Origin: CBDBBY01 sp965205055
Lineage (GTDB): Bacteria; Pseudomonadota; Alphaproteobacteria; Rhodobacterales; Rhodobacteraceae
Direction of reading: 5' to 3'
Assembly (NCBI GenBank): GCA_965205055.1
Contig: OZ242030.1
Location: 558,001 to 622,000 of the forward strand
Length of the DNA stretch: 64,000 bases
Below, in pieces: positions 8,252 through 16,809 of this stretch (position 1 is the first letter of the stretch; each line of letters starts with the position of its first letter). A model generated the notes under the pieces. That model was not told where the DNA came from. It made no database searches and saw only the letters and a list, made by a program, of their open reading frames with translations. The translations under genes and the position numbers were made by a program.

Positions 8252-9823
8252 TTGTTGATCAAAGCTCAACGGCCAGAGTTTCTTCAAGATGAGCCAGTAC
8301 CGGCGGCATCGAGGCTTGCTGGTTGGTCGGCGCTTGTCCACCATTTTGGTATTTCAGCTCCAATAGTCATGCCATCGTGTGTTTCGGACAACCATATTCA
8401 CGGCAATAGGAGAATGAACGGCATCTGGAGTGTTTTTGACAAGCGATACGCACCTGACGAGACCTTTGAAGGACATATAGTCTTTGCACTTCGGCATGAA
8501 AATATGGACATGCTGGCCCTAAAGCGCATACTTGAGGCGGTTCCTGAGCGCGCCATAGCAGATATCGTGATCGCTGCACCGGTAAGTTCAATTGCAAGAA
8601 GAATATGGTTTTACTTTGAAACGCTGACCGGACGATTGCTGGATATCGACGACGCACCCAGGCTTACAGCTGTCCCGGCATTGGATAAAAGATTCTATTT
8701 CACTGGAAAGGAAAGACTCTCAACTCGACACCGCGTTCGCGACAATCTTCTGGGCACCGGCGATTTTTGCCCAATCATTCGGCGCACGGAAAAGTTGCAG
8801 AGCTTCGTTGATCTTAAACTTTCGGAAAAAGCTCAAGAAACCATCGGCAGAGTGGGTAAGCAACTTATAGCACGAGCTGCCAGTTTTCTTCTGCTTGCAG
8901 ATAGTCGCGCTAGTTTTGAAATCGAAAATGAGCGTGCCCCGGCGAATCGTTTGGAGAGATGGGGCCGTGCCGTTCTTCAAGCCGGGGAACGCCCGCTTAA
9001 TCAGACGGAAATATATCGGCTCCACCGTATACTCATTGGTCCAGATGATCGGTTTACTCCTGTAGGCTTTCGCGAAGACGCAGTTTTTCTTGGGGATCGC
9101 GATCACAACAACGATCCTCTACCCGAATTCGTAGGCGCGCGCCCCGAGGATGTTCCAAGTCTCATGTCGGCCTTGTTTGAGTGCAATGCCCGCCTTCGCA
9201 CCACTTCGGCAGCAGACGTCGACCCCGTTTTGCAGGCCGTAGCCATCACATTCGGCTTTGTCTACATTCATCCGCTGGCCGATGGGAATGGGCGAATGCA
9301 CCGCTGCCTGATTCACCATGTTCTGGCTGAGCGCGGGTTTACTCCGCCTGGACTAGTGTTTCCCGTTTCTACGGTAATGCTGGAAAGGATTAGGGATTAC
9401 CGCAATGTCCTTCAGGGTCATTCGGCACCGCTCATGGATCTCATCCAATGGCATGCGCTGCCGAATGGAAATGTCCGTGTCTCGAATGACACTTCGGATT
9501 TATACAGGTACTTCGACTGTACGAGGGAAGCAGAATTTCTTTACGAGTGTGTAATACGCGCTGTCGAGCATAATCTTCCGCGGGAAATCGACTTTCTTAC
9601 CAGCCATGACAGGGCAATAAGCGATATCATGCATTTTGTCGAAATGCCTGATCGAATGGCCGGAGACTTGATAATGCTCATTCATCAGAACAATGGTACG
9701 CTTTCACGCAAGCGTCGGAAAAAGCATCCCTACGACAAGCTTACCGATGTTGAGATCAAGGAGATTGAGCAAATAGTTTCCGATGCCTTTGAAGGATTTC
9801 AGAAATGGACAGAAAGAGAATGA
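8240..9823 (+). CDS. Fic domain protein (predicted AMPylase/NMPylase)
   Basis: 527 residues. The Fic core motif HPLADGNGRMHR (near residues 343-354) matches H-P-x-x-[DE]-G-N-G-R-x-x-R, with Leu in place of the usual Phe. An upstream SFEIEN (about residues 225-230) matches the [ST]xxxE[GN] inhibitory helix motif, so it is probably a self-inhibited (class II) Fic protein. Such enzymes transfer AMP or another phosphate-linked group to a target protein. The first about 200 residues have no Fic motif; I recall this layout in alphaproteobacterial Fic proteins. The start ATG at 8240 lies between the last two TTCGAC elements of the array and has no good Shine-Dalgarno sequence. No antitoxin-sized partner gene is adjacent. 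Confidence 0.9.
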   Translation: MDFDLLIKAQRPEFLQDEPVPAASRLAGWSALVHHFGISAPIVMPSCVSDNHIHGNRRMNGIWSVFDKRYAPDETFEGHIVFALRHENMDMLALKRILEAVPERAIADIVIAAPVSSIARRIWFYFETLTGRLLDIDDAPRLTAVPALDKRFYFTGKERLSTRHRVRDNLLGTGDFCPIIRRTEKLQSFVDLKLSEKAQETIGRVGKQLIARAASFLLLADSRASFEIENERAPANRLERWGRAVLQAGERPLNQTEIYRLHRILIGPDDRFTPVGFREDAVFLGDRDHNNDPLPEFVGARPEDVPSLMSALFECNARLRTTSAADVDPVLQAVAITFGFVYIHPLADGNGRMHRCLIHHVLAERGFTPPGLVFPVSTVMLERIRDYRNVLQGHSAPLMDLIQWHALPNGNVRVSNDTSDLYRYFDCTREAEFLYECVIRAVEHNLPREIDFLTSHDRAISDIMHFVEMPDRMAGDLIMLIHQNNGTLSRKRRKKHPYDKLTDVEIKEIEQIVSDAFEGFQKWTERE

Positions 9824-10462
9824 ATTTAGAATATTTACTTTGTTCTTTGCTTGCAAGCGACTTCGTAGCTCGCTGGAAAGTGCAGCGGCCGCACTTCTCT
9901 TGAAAATGTCGTCCCTCGGCCGTGTACTTGCCAATTGCTCATATCTTTCCGCAGGAATGTGTCGCGCGCTGAACAGGCTGGCAACCGACTGTCGACTGCA
10001 ACTCCCAAGATGGGTATTTCTGTGACGCCGCGTGGCTGCTCGGAGCCCATTCTGTAAGCTTGATTTTCTTGCTGCGAGCGCGCAACACGGAAGTTTTCGC
10101 AGGGGTGCAAAATTGCGCGCTGCTGCATGGCAAGGAAACCGGTCGTTCATGCATCGTGCCGCGAAATAGGAGAGAGCAACCCACAGACCGTGGGAAGTTC
10201 CTGAGAATTGCAGCCGGAGATATTGCTGACTCAGAAACCGTCGCCTTTTTTGTTGCGACACGTCAAAATTTACTCAATAGGCCATTGAACCTCGCCTCGA
10301 ACAAAACTCTAGCGAAACTTGCCAAGCTAGCCACTCGCTGCAAGCTTCGAGTGGAAGCCAAAGACAGTGACGGGATACTACTGGCGGCTGTATGACGGAG
10401 GTGGGTTGACAGCTGCTCGCACCGTCAAAAGCATCAGATGTACTCCGAATGTTTGCGGCAAT
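9824..10462. other. Gene-poor gap between Fic gene and asparaginase
   Basis: About 640 bp between the ends of convergent genes. Short reading frames exist on both strands but none shows a recognisable motif or ribosome site. No strong terminator hairpin is seen. Confidence 0.4.
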
Positions 10463-11455
10463 TTAACCAGTGGCCATTCTGGCGAACCTGTCGGCGATCG
10501 CTGGCGAGCCTTCGCCGCAGATCAGCGACAGCCCGACGACAATTCGGGCCTTGAGTGCATCCAAATTGCCGGACGGGATAAGGCCGCGAGACAATAGATC
10601 CAGTTCAGAGCCGACAAAACCATAGGTGGCGGTCAGAACATTTCCTGCGCGTGTTCGCGAACTGAGAACAACCGGAATCTTCCTCGCCACGTGCTCGGCT
10701 GCATCCGCAACGGTTCCGGACACATGGCCGCCTCCAGCCGCCTCCAGAACAAGTCCGGTTATGCCGCTGGACATGGCAGCATAAAGCAGCGCGCCATCGT
10801 CTTCCAATCCCGGTTTGATGATCGCCACGCTCGGCATTCTGGGGTCTTCAGGAAGGTCCAAGGCCAGTGTGCGTGCAAGTCGAACCGGGACAATTGGCAC
10901 CCCTTCTGCCATCCATCCGATGGGGCCACTGCTCGGCGAAGAGAAGGCACCGACATTGCTGGTATGTGTTTTCTGAACAAAACGGGCAGCGTGGATTTGG
11001 TCGTTGAATGCGACGACAACGCCTGCTTCCCGAACTGCCTCCGAAGCGGCGACCTGAACTGCAGCCAACAAATTGGCGGGACCGTCTGCACCCGGTTGCG
11101 TGGGGTTGCGCATGGCTCCAGTGACCACGATTCCCATTTGCGATGCGCAGATTAGATCGAGGGTCCAACTGGTTTCTTCAATCGTATCGGTACCTTGCGT
11201 GATGACCACGCCGTCAAATCCCCGGGCCTGAAGCTCCAGGATCTTGTCTCGGACCATAACGAGTTCAGTCAGCGACAATGCCGCGCTGGGTATGTTGCAG
11301 ATCTGATGAACTTCAATCTCGGCTGCATTATGAAGATCGGGGACTGCTGAAACCAAATCCTCGGCTGTTAGCGAGGGCGCGACCCCGCCGCCGGCTCCGG
11401 ACTTTTCTCCCATTGCGATCGTCCCGCCCAGCGACAGTATGGCAACATTGGGCAT
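10463..11455 (-). CDS. Asparaginase family amidohydrolase
   Basis: 330 residues. Type I/II L-asparaginase fold: the first catalytic Thr is in LSLGGTIAMG (near residue 11) and the second motif is VITQGTDTIEET (near residue 88), with VVTGAMRNP following. It hydrolyses L-asparagine, or a related amide, to the acid plus ammonia. No signal peptide, so it is cytoplasmic. It is the last gene of the minus-strand operon after the TRAP transporter, which suggests it acts on the imported compound or a breakdown product. Confidence 0.9.
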   Translation of the reverse strand: MPNVAILSLGGTIAMGEKSGAGGGVAPSLTAEDLVSAVPDLHNAAEIEVHQICNIPSAALSLTELVMVRDKILELQARGFDGVVITQGTDTIEETSWTLDLICASQMGIVVTGAMRNPTQPGADGPANLLAAVQVAASEAVREAGVVVAFNDQIHAARFVQKTHTSNVGAFSSPSSGPIGWMAEGVPIVPVRLARTLALDLPEDPRMPSVAIIKPGLEDDGALLYAAMSSGITGLVLEAAGGGHVSGTVADAAEHVARKIPVVLSSRTRAGNVLTATYGFVGSELDLLSRGLIPSGNLDALKARIVVGLSLICGEGSPAIADRFARMATG

Positions 11456-11631
11456 CAGTGATCATCTCCAAGCGGACCCCTCGCGGAATCGTTAGTCCCG
11501 ACAAGGTGAAAGTTCCCACCGTGCTGCCGATGCGCGGTGATCGTCTGACCGGTTTCCAGAGTCTGCGTCATTGCGATTGTTCCATCGTGTGAAAAACCTC
11601 TTGCCTTTGGCTTAATTGGAGTCTCGCGTGA

Positions 11632-12933
11632 TCAAATCAAAACGGTCGCAAGACCTGGGAAGATCAGCAGGATTCCGGCAACGACAATGATCAGGACCCA
11701 ATAGGGAACTGAACCGCCGAATATGTGCAACAGCGTCGCCTCATCATCGTCTATCGATCCTTTCACGGTATAGACAAGCAAACCAAAGGGAGGTGTCAGC
11801 AAGCCAGCTTCGATCAGAAGGATGCCGAAGATTGCGAATGCCAACGGATCGACGCCTGCCGTCGCTGCGATCGGCGCGAATATCGGGACTGTAAGAAGAA
11901 TGATAGAAATAGAATCCAGCACCGCACCAAGAGCGAGCCAAATCAAAGCCATCAATATAAGCAAGCCGAAGGTGCCTCCACCTACACTGGACAGTAGATC
12001 CTGAATCACCGAAACGACCCCGCCAAGCGCTAGAAAGCGTGCATAGATGGCGCCGGTAAGAAGTATGAACATTATCGGCGCGGTGGCCTTGGCGGCTGTG
12101 ATTGTCGCCTCTCGGAATTCCCGCCAAGAGATCCCTTTCAATAGCGCAAGCGACATAGCCAGAATCGCGCCTACGCCGGAAGCCTCGGTTGCGGTGAACA
12201 AGCCACCCCAAATTCCGCCGAGGACAAGAAAAATGATCGCGAGGATGCTGGTGCCGCTAAAGAATTCCCCTGACGTAATCGGGGTATTCGGGGCCGCGTC
12301 CTCGGATCCCGAAGTGAGGCGCGGGTTTAAGCTGACCGCTACCATAATGTAGATGATGTAGAGCACGGCCAACAAAAGGCCAGGCAGAATACCCGCGACG
12401 AATAGCTGTCCAATCGACATCTCCATCAAAAGGCCCCAGACGATCAAAAGCACGCTCGGAGGGATCAACATTCCAAGACAAGAGCTGCCGGCAATTGAAC
12501 CAAGCGCAAACTTGCGGTCATAACCGTGGGTGCGCATCTGTGGGTACGAAATTCGGCTGAATGTCGTGGCGGAGGCGATGGATGAACCGGTGACAGCAGC
12601 GAAAACAGCATTGCCGCAAACCGTTGCGACGGAAAGCCGCCCCGGCACTTTCGCGAGCCCTTGGTTGATGATTTTGAACAGGTCACTCGCTGCGCCGGAC
12701 CGAGAAATGAACTCTCCCATTAAAATGAACATCGGAATAGTCGCAAACACATAGTCCCGCAAAACTTCGAAGGACGCAGACCCTAACTGACTGACCGCAA
12801 TTCCCAGATCTCCAAAGAGCAGGTACGTCCCGATAAGCGAGGTAATGCCGAGTGCGAGCGCGATATGGATGCCAAAGACAACACAAAACAGCATCACAGC
12901 CAACATGGCCAACATAAGCAAGTTGGCATCCAT
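11632..12933 (-). CDS. TRAP transporter large permease (DctM-like)
   Basis: 433 residues, about eleven to twelve hydrophobic segments. Typical DctM/TRAP-large motifs are present, for example MGEFISRSGAASDLF, GSSIASATTFSRI and a C-terminal PPFGLLVYTVKG. It forms the sodium-coupled transport channel with the small permease. The start ATG (MDANLLMLAML) lies 2 bp after the small-permease stop; a longer frame upstream reads antisense-like, non-hydrophobic sequence and was rejected. Confidence 0.92.
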   Translation of the reverse strand: MDANLLMLAMLAVMLFCVVFGIHIALALGITSLIGTYLLFGDLGIAVSQLGSASFEVLRDYVFATIPMFILMGEFISRSGAASDLFKIINQGLAKVPGRLSVATVCGNAVFAAVTGSSIASATTFSRISYPQMRTHGYDRKFALGSIAGSSCLGMLIPPSVLLIVWGLLMEMSIGQLFVAGILPGLLLAVLYIIYIMVAVSLNPRLTSGSEDAAPNTPITSGEFFSGTSILAIIFLVLGGIWGGLFTATEASGVGAILAMSLALLKGISWREFREATITAAKATAPIMFILLTGAIYARFLALGGVVSVIQDLLSSVGGGTFGLLILMALIWLALGAVLDSISIILLTVPIFAPIAATAGVDPLAFAIFGILLIEAGLLTPPFGLLVYTVKGSIDDDEATLLHIFGGSVPYWVLIIVVAGILLIFPGLATVLI

Positions 12934-12935
12934 TG

Positions 12936-13439
12936 CTACGGCTCCATCTGATTGTATTGCGTGCCGGCAGTTCGCCAGACCACAGTCAGCTGAAGGGCGT
13001 AGATCATCGCGCAGAACATCGACAAAATCACAATGATGGTGCGTGCTGGATAGACCGGAACTTCCAGTGCACCCGATCCCTCGGCCTCGCCAATCTGCCA
13101 GCCAAGGATCATGTTCTCCCAACCGCCAAATGCGATGCCGGCAAAGAGTGCAACGCCTGCGAGGCAAACAAGCGTGTCAACGAACTTCCGGCCTATTGTG
13201 GCGAGTTGATCATAGATCAGAGTCGCACGAATCATCGTTTTGTCGAAGATCGTCAACGGCATTTGCAGAAAGAGGATGGAGACAACCGAGTTCGCTATGA
13301 TTTCGTCAGTACCCCGCAAGGGTTGATCAAAGAGGCCTCGACCCACAACGTCGCCCACAATAATCACGGCGATCAGGATCAGCCAAATGGCAGCGAGATT
13401 GTTGCTGAAGCGCGCAATCAGTTCAAATCTTCTGCTCAT
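12936..13439 (-). CDS. TRAP transporter small permease (DctQ-like)
   Basis: 167 residues, four hydrophobic segments. The DctQ-like core has VVGRGLFDQPLRGTDEI and a later GWENMILGWQ. It pairs with the DctM-like protein immediately downstream. Starting at MSRRFELIARF excludes an 18-residue charged extension. A 10-bp perfect hairpin lies between it and the preceding binding-protein gene. Confidence 0.88.
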   Translation of the reverse strand: MSRRFELIARFSNNLAAIWLILIAVIIVGDVVGRGLFDQPLRGTDEIIANSVVSILFLQMPLTIFDKTMIRATLIYDQLATIGRKFVDTLVCLAGVALFAGIAFGGWENMILGWQIGEAEGSGALEVPVYPARTIIVILSMFCAMIYALQLTVVWRTAGTQYNQMEP

Positions 13440-13460
13440 GCTATTCCTGAGTGTTGGGTG

Positions 13461-13492
13461 TGGTTTGGCACGCCTTGACGCCTGCCAAACCA
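13461..13492 (-). terminator. Intercistronic hairpin after TRAP binding-protein gene
   Basis: Perfect inverted repeat TGGTTTGGCA / TGCCAAACCA with a 12-base loop, between dctP-like and dctQ-like genes. It probably stabilises the binding-protein transcript or attenuates the permease genes, as is common in transporter operons. Confidence 0.6.
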
Positions 13493-13504
13493 TGTCTTTC
13501 CGAC

Positions 13505-14596
13505 TTAGTTGATCCTATAGCGGTACGGGAACTCAAATCCTTCTGCTTCCATGAGCTCCATATAGCGATTCAGGATATCCGAACCTGGCAAGCCAAGTTC
13601 GGTGAGTTCCTCAGCGCTCGCGTTGACAAAAGGTTCGAGGCTCCTTGCCCACGCGACCTGAGCTTCTTTTGATATTCTGGTGACTTCGGTCCCCGCTTCA
13701 GTAAGCAGGTCATATCCGATTTGTTCTTTCGATGCCGCGAATTCAGCGGTGACGACTTCCCACTCGGCGGCAACCTCGTCGATGATTTCAACAACTTCTG
13801 GCGGAAGCGAGGCGCGTTTAGCCATGTTCATAGTGAGTGCAATTTGCATCGTGCCACCGAAATCGGTAATCTTGAAATGCGGCGCAAGTTCATGAAACTT
13901 GAAGCCGAAATAGCTGCCCGGGAAGATCAGCACACCATCCGCCACACCGGTTTTCAACTGATTGTAGAAGGTCGGTAACGCGCCGGTGGCAGGAATCGCG
14001 CCACTGCTTTCCAACCATGGCAAGTTCGGTCCGGCCGCGAGGATTTTGTGACCCTCCAGTTCGCCGATCTTTTCCCAAGGGAAATCGGTTCCGAGGCCGT
14101 AATTGTCGAAACCACCGATGGCCAATAGCTTTTGGCCGTACTTCTCTTCAAGGTCCGCATACATGCCGGGATATTCACCCAACAGCTGGCGGACAACCCT
14201 TACGTCGACACGCACGTCAGGGGTTGAAAACGGCACGAAGTAAGACACGCCAAGCGCCTTCGCCTTCGTTGTTTCGAAACAAACACAGTAACCGCCAATG
14301 TCCAGAATGCCATTTTGAACAGCTTCCAGCGTTTCGTGGACTTTTGCGACAGTCCCTGCATATGCGGAAATGAAGCGCACCTCGTGGTCCGTGCGTTCAG
14401 CGACACGTTTCGTGATTTCAGGAGCCAGGAAATTCTCCATCTGATAGGCATAGGCGACCGGACCGGTCGGATGACCGGAACCAATGCGCAGGGTGAATGT
14501 TTCAGCGAATGCCGCACATGCGGAGATTGACAGCCCAAAAGCAATTGTTGTTGCTCCAAATGCAAGGCGGCTGCGGGTGTTCTTCCGGTGATTCAT
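13505..14596 (-). CDS. TRAP transporter substrate-binding protein (DctP-like)
   Basis: 363 residues. It has a positively charged N-terminus, a hydrophobic core and an AFAETF cleavage region, a typical Sec signal peptide. The mature part begins TFTLRIGSGHP and has the DctP-family fold of periplasmic solute receptors. The cargo is unknown; the family takes up C4-dicarboxylates and many other organic acids. The chosen start (MNHRKNTRSR) has AAGGAGACG upstream. A second, tandemly duplicated start and ribosome site lies exactly 39 bp (13 codons) earlier in frame. Confidence 0.9.
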   Translation of the reverse strand: MNHRKNTRSRLAFGATTIAFGLSISACAAFAETFTLRIGSGHPTGPVAYAYQMENFLAPEITKRVAERTDHEVRFISAYAGTVAKVHETLEAVQNGILDIGGYCVCFETTKAKALGVSYFVPFSTPDVRVDVRVVRQLLGEYPGMYADLEEKYGQKLLAIGGFDNYGLGTDFPWEKIGELEGHKILAAGPNLPWLESSGAIPATGALPTFYNQLKTGVADGVLIFPGSYFGFKFHELAPHFKITDFGGTMQIALTMNMAKRASLPPEVVEIIDEVAAEWEVVTAEFAASKEQIGYDLLTEAGTEVTRISKEAQVAWARSLEPFVNASAEELTELGLPGSDILNRYMELMEAEGFEFPYRYRIN

Positions 14597-14668
14597 CGCT
14601 CTCGTCTCCTTTTTGGTTCGTTTTGGGTGATTCATCGTTCTCATTTCCCTTTTGGTTCGTTTTGAAGG
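14591..14668 (-). repeat. In-frame 39-bp tandem duplication of start/RBS region
   Basis: Two imperfect copies (14591-14629 and 14630-14668) each hold the reverse complement of a ribosome site and ATG AAT CAC. Both ATGs are in frame with the TRAP binding protein, so the duplication gives two possible start sites. Confidence 0.8.
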
Positions 14669-14670
14669 AC

Positions 14671-15537
14671 TTATCGGCATCGGTACCAATTCAAAATTTG
14701 CTCGCCGGTCCAGAAAGCGACGCCAGGCTTGCTGGAAAATAGGTCAAAGGCCCGTTCATAGTATTTGATGCGGTGCGGTACGCCGGAGATGTAAGGATGA
14801 ACCGCAACTGACAAGATGCGAGGCTCAGTTTCTGCTTCGTCGTAGAGACGCTCAAATTGATCCCTGCATCTCTTTTCAAACTCGTCAGCTGGATGATTTT
14901 GGATCATCATGATCGAAATGTCGTTCAGTTCCAGCGTGTAGGGGAGCCCTGCCATCGGCTTCCCGGAGGCCGTCCTGAGTTCCACCGGCACATCATCGAC
15001 CACCCAGTCGCCGACGTATTCAAACCCGGCATCTGAAAGGTGGTCCAGCGTGTCTTCGGTTTCGGTCAATCCGGGCCCAAGCCAGCCCACGGGTGCTTTG
15101 CCAGTAAAGGCGCGGATCGCATCGCCTGTCTTTTTAATTTCGGCGGCCTGATCGTCCAAATCGTGCATAGGGGCTTGCTTGTAGCTGTGGCCCATAAATT
15201 CCCAGCCTGCTTCGCGTGCAGCGCCTGCCACGTCTGGATAGGCCTCGCAGACATAACCATTGATAGCCAGCGTAGGTATGATTGCGCGCGCGTCCAACGC
15301 GTCTTTAAGTCGCCAAAACCCTCGACGCATTCCGTACTCGTGCCACCCCCAATTGGGGATATCCGGCAAGCGAGGCTGTCCCATAGGAGGGGGCAGAACA
15401 CTGCGTGCCATGGCGCGCGCGATATCCCAATACTCGACATTGACGATTGGCCAAACGACGAGACGCACGCCTTCCGGGAATGGTTGCAGCTTTTGCGCTG
15501 CGTGCGCTTGATAGACCAGGCGTTCGGCTGGCAGCAC
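14671..15537 (-). CDS. Polysaccharide-deacetylase-fold (CE4/PuuE-like) hydrolase
   Basis: 288 residues. It resembles the cytosolic branch of the CE4/NodB superfamily that includes PuuE allantoinase: VVWPIVNVEYW at the start, GMRRGFWRLKDAL, INGYVCEAYPDV, WEFMGHSYKQAPM, WLGPGLTETEDTL and SVAVHPYISG near the end. Metal-binding His residues are likely in GHSYKQ and VHPYISG. No signal peptide. GTG start with GAGAGG upstream. It is first in the operon with the TRAP transporter and asparaginase. It probably cleaves an amide or N-acyl bond in the imported compound. Confidence 0.78.
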   Translation of the reverse strand: MLPAERLVYQAHAAQKLQPFPEGVRLVVWPIVNVEYWDIARAMARSVLPPPMGQPRLPDIPNWGWHEYGMRRGFWRLKDALDARAIIPTLAINGYVCEAYPDVAGAAREAGWEFMGHSYKQAPMHDLDDQAAEIKKTGDAIRAFTGKAPVGWLGPGLTETEDTLDHLSDAGFEYVGDWVVDDVPVELRTASGKPMAGLPYTLELNDISIMMIQNHPADEFEKRCRDQFERLYDEAETEPRILSVAVHPYISGVPHRIKYYERAFDLFSSKPGVAFWTGEQILNWYRCR

Positions 15538-15556
15538 GATGTAATCCTCTCAAAAA

Positions 15557-15584
15557 TTTCCTATAGTAGATTTCCTATAGTAGA
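15557..15584 (-). promoter_or_regulatory. Tandem operator-like sites for the TRAP operon
   Basis: Two exact back-to-back copies of TTTCCTATAGTAGA. They lie 20 bp upstream of the deacetylase GTG. They share TTTCyTATAG with the two palindromic sites before the divergent OsmC/XRE-cupin operon. Confidence 0.7.
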
Positions 15585-15775
15585 TTTTCACACAGATGTC
15601 AAAAAAATGGATTTCCTGCAACCTCAAAAGCTGTGTTCGCCAGAGAATCCTTCAATTCATTGAATTATTAGACTTAAATTCCAAATTTTGCTTGCGGAGA
15701 ATCTCCGGATTGGCAAGATTCTTGATGAATTCCGCCCCGCAGGCGGGTTTCGGGCAAATCTTCGGAGGATTTTGC

Positions 15776-15960
15776 ATGCGGACGGTCATTGAATTGCGGC
15801 TCCCTCCGGGACCGGTCCCCACCGAGGACATCAAGCTGGACGCGAAGTCGCGGGACGACACTCCGGCGCGTCCGGTCGGCCTCCAGACGGATCTGCAAGG
15901 ACGAGGCGCCGCGGGACGGGGCTGTTCGCTCTTCCGGACGAGCACATCGCAGTGCGCCGA
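15776..15960 (+). pseudogene. Decayed ISNCY-type transposase N-terminus
   Basis: Frame one reads MRTVIELRLPPGPVPTED then IKLDAKSRDDTPA...GLQT. The next frame continues ICKDEAPRDG and the third LFALPDEHIA. Joined together these resemble the N-terminus of ISNCY-family transposases (SRDDIPA-x-GLQ-IY pattern). At least two frameshifts have destroyed it, and no downstream catalytic part or clear inverted repeats are visible. The rest of the 15.6-16.2 kb gap holds no supported gene. Confidence 0.55.
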
Positions 15961-16231
15961 TATTCCTGCAATTTCGTTCGGACGTATCAAGTCAGGGTTT
16001 TGCGTTCCATGCCCCTCGGTCCGAGGCCGGAGGCATGAATTCTCTTTTCCGCATTTCGGATCCGGCCGCGGCAGGCGGACGCGGCCCAGCGCCGAAGCCA
16101 CGCCGTCGCGGAAGCCTACGACCGGACCCCTGAACCACGATGGCCCGCCCTGAATCGATAGGTTCTCTGCCAGACACAAGAATAAGGCATTGTCCAACAG
16201 GCTCGTGCGGAATTGCCCAAGGCAGGGCATG

Positions 16232-16275
16232 TTGACATTTCTTATAGGAAAATTGTAGTGATTTCTTATAGGAAA
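16232..16275 (+). promoter_or_regulatory. Promoter with two palindromic operators for OsmC/XRE-cupin operon
   Basis: A TTGACA at 16232-16237 is followed directly by the palindrome TTTCTTATAGGAAA (16238-16251), and the same 14-mer recurs at 16262-16275. The first copy sits where the -35/-10 spacer would be, so a bound repressor would block the promoter. The likely ligand-responsive regulator is the XRE-cupin protein two genes downstream (autoregulation). Confidence 0.72.
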
Positions 16276-16328
16276 ACCGCAGTGGTTTCCTCGAATGCAA
16301 ACTCTGAACCACCAAGGAAGCGTTGTTC

Positions 16329-16796
16329 ATGTCAATCCGCACTCCTCTCGTTCCCATCAAAATGACGGCCAGCGTCCCAAACACGACGCGCACCGACGTC
16401 AAAATCGAACAGCATGTTCTAACAATGGATGAGCCGGTTGCGCGCAAGGGCACTGACATCGGCCCCACACCGCTTGATACGCTGGTCGCATCGTTGGCGG
16501 GGTGCACGAACGTTGTTTTGAACAAAGTCGCCGCAGAGAATAGTGTTGATGTTGTCAACCTGGAGCTTCGGTTGGAAAGCGCTTTGAATGTTCGCGGCAT
16601 CTTGGGGATTGAACCGATTGATTTGCCGCTTGAGCGGATTGATCTCTGGATTTCCTTTGATTGTGCTGACGGCGTGCAGGCGATTGAGATTCTAATGCGG
16701 CGTTTAAGGGAACGCTGCGCGGTGTCGGTGATATTGAGGCAAGCCGGCATCGATGTTAGGGAGCATTGGAAAGTGAATGGTGAGACCCTTCGATAA
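16329..16796 (+). CDS. OsmC/Ohr family protein
   Basis: 155 residues. OsmC-fold signature TPLDTLVASLAGCTNVVL with the peroxidatic Cys, and a second conserved Cys in LRERCAVSVIL. Members reduce organic peroxides with thiols, but many short ones (YhfA-like) have unknown roles. The ATG at 16329 is preferred over a TTG 6 bp upstream. It is first in an operon with the XRE-cupin regulator, 13 bp apart, and sits behind the duplicated operator. Confidence 0.85.
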   Translation: MSIRTPLVPIKMTASVPNTTRTDVKIEQHVLTMDEPVARKGTDIGPTPLDTLVASLAGCTNVVLNKVAAENSVDVVNLELRLESALNVRGILGIEPIDLPLERIDLWISFDCADGVQAIEILMRRLRERCAVSVILRQAGIDVREHWKVNGETLR

Positions 16797-16809
16797 AGCG
16801 GGCGAACGG

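Noticed and set aside
7578..8262. Repetitive proteins on the minus strand of the array
   Set aside because: Several long minus-strand frames are open at once because the repeat lacks minus-strand stops. The 50-bp unit is not a multiple of 3, so each frame reads all phases. No ribosome site and no recognisable domain.
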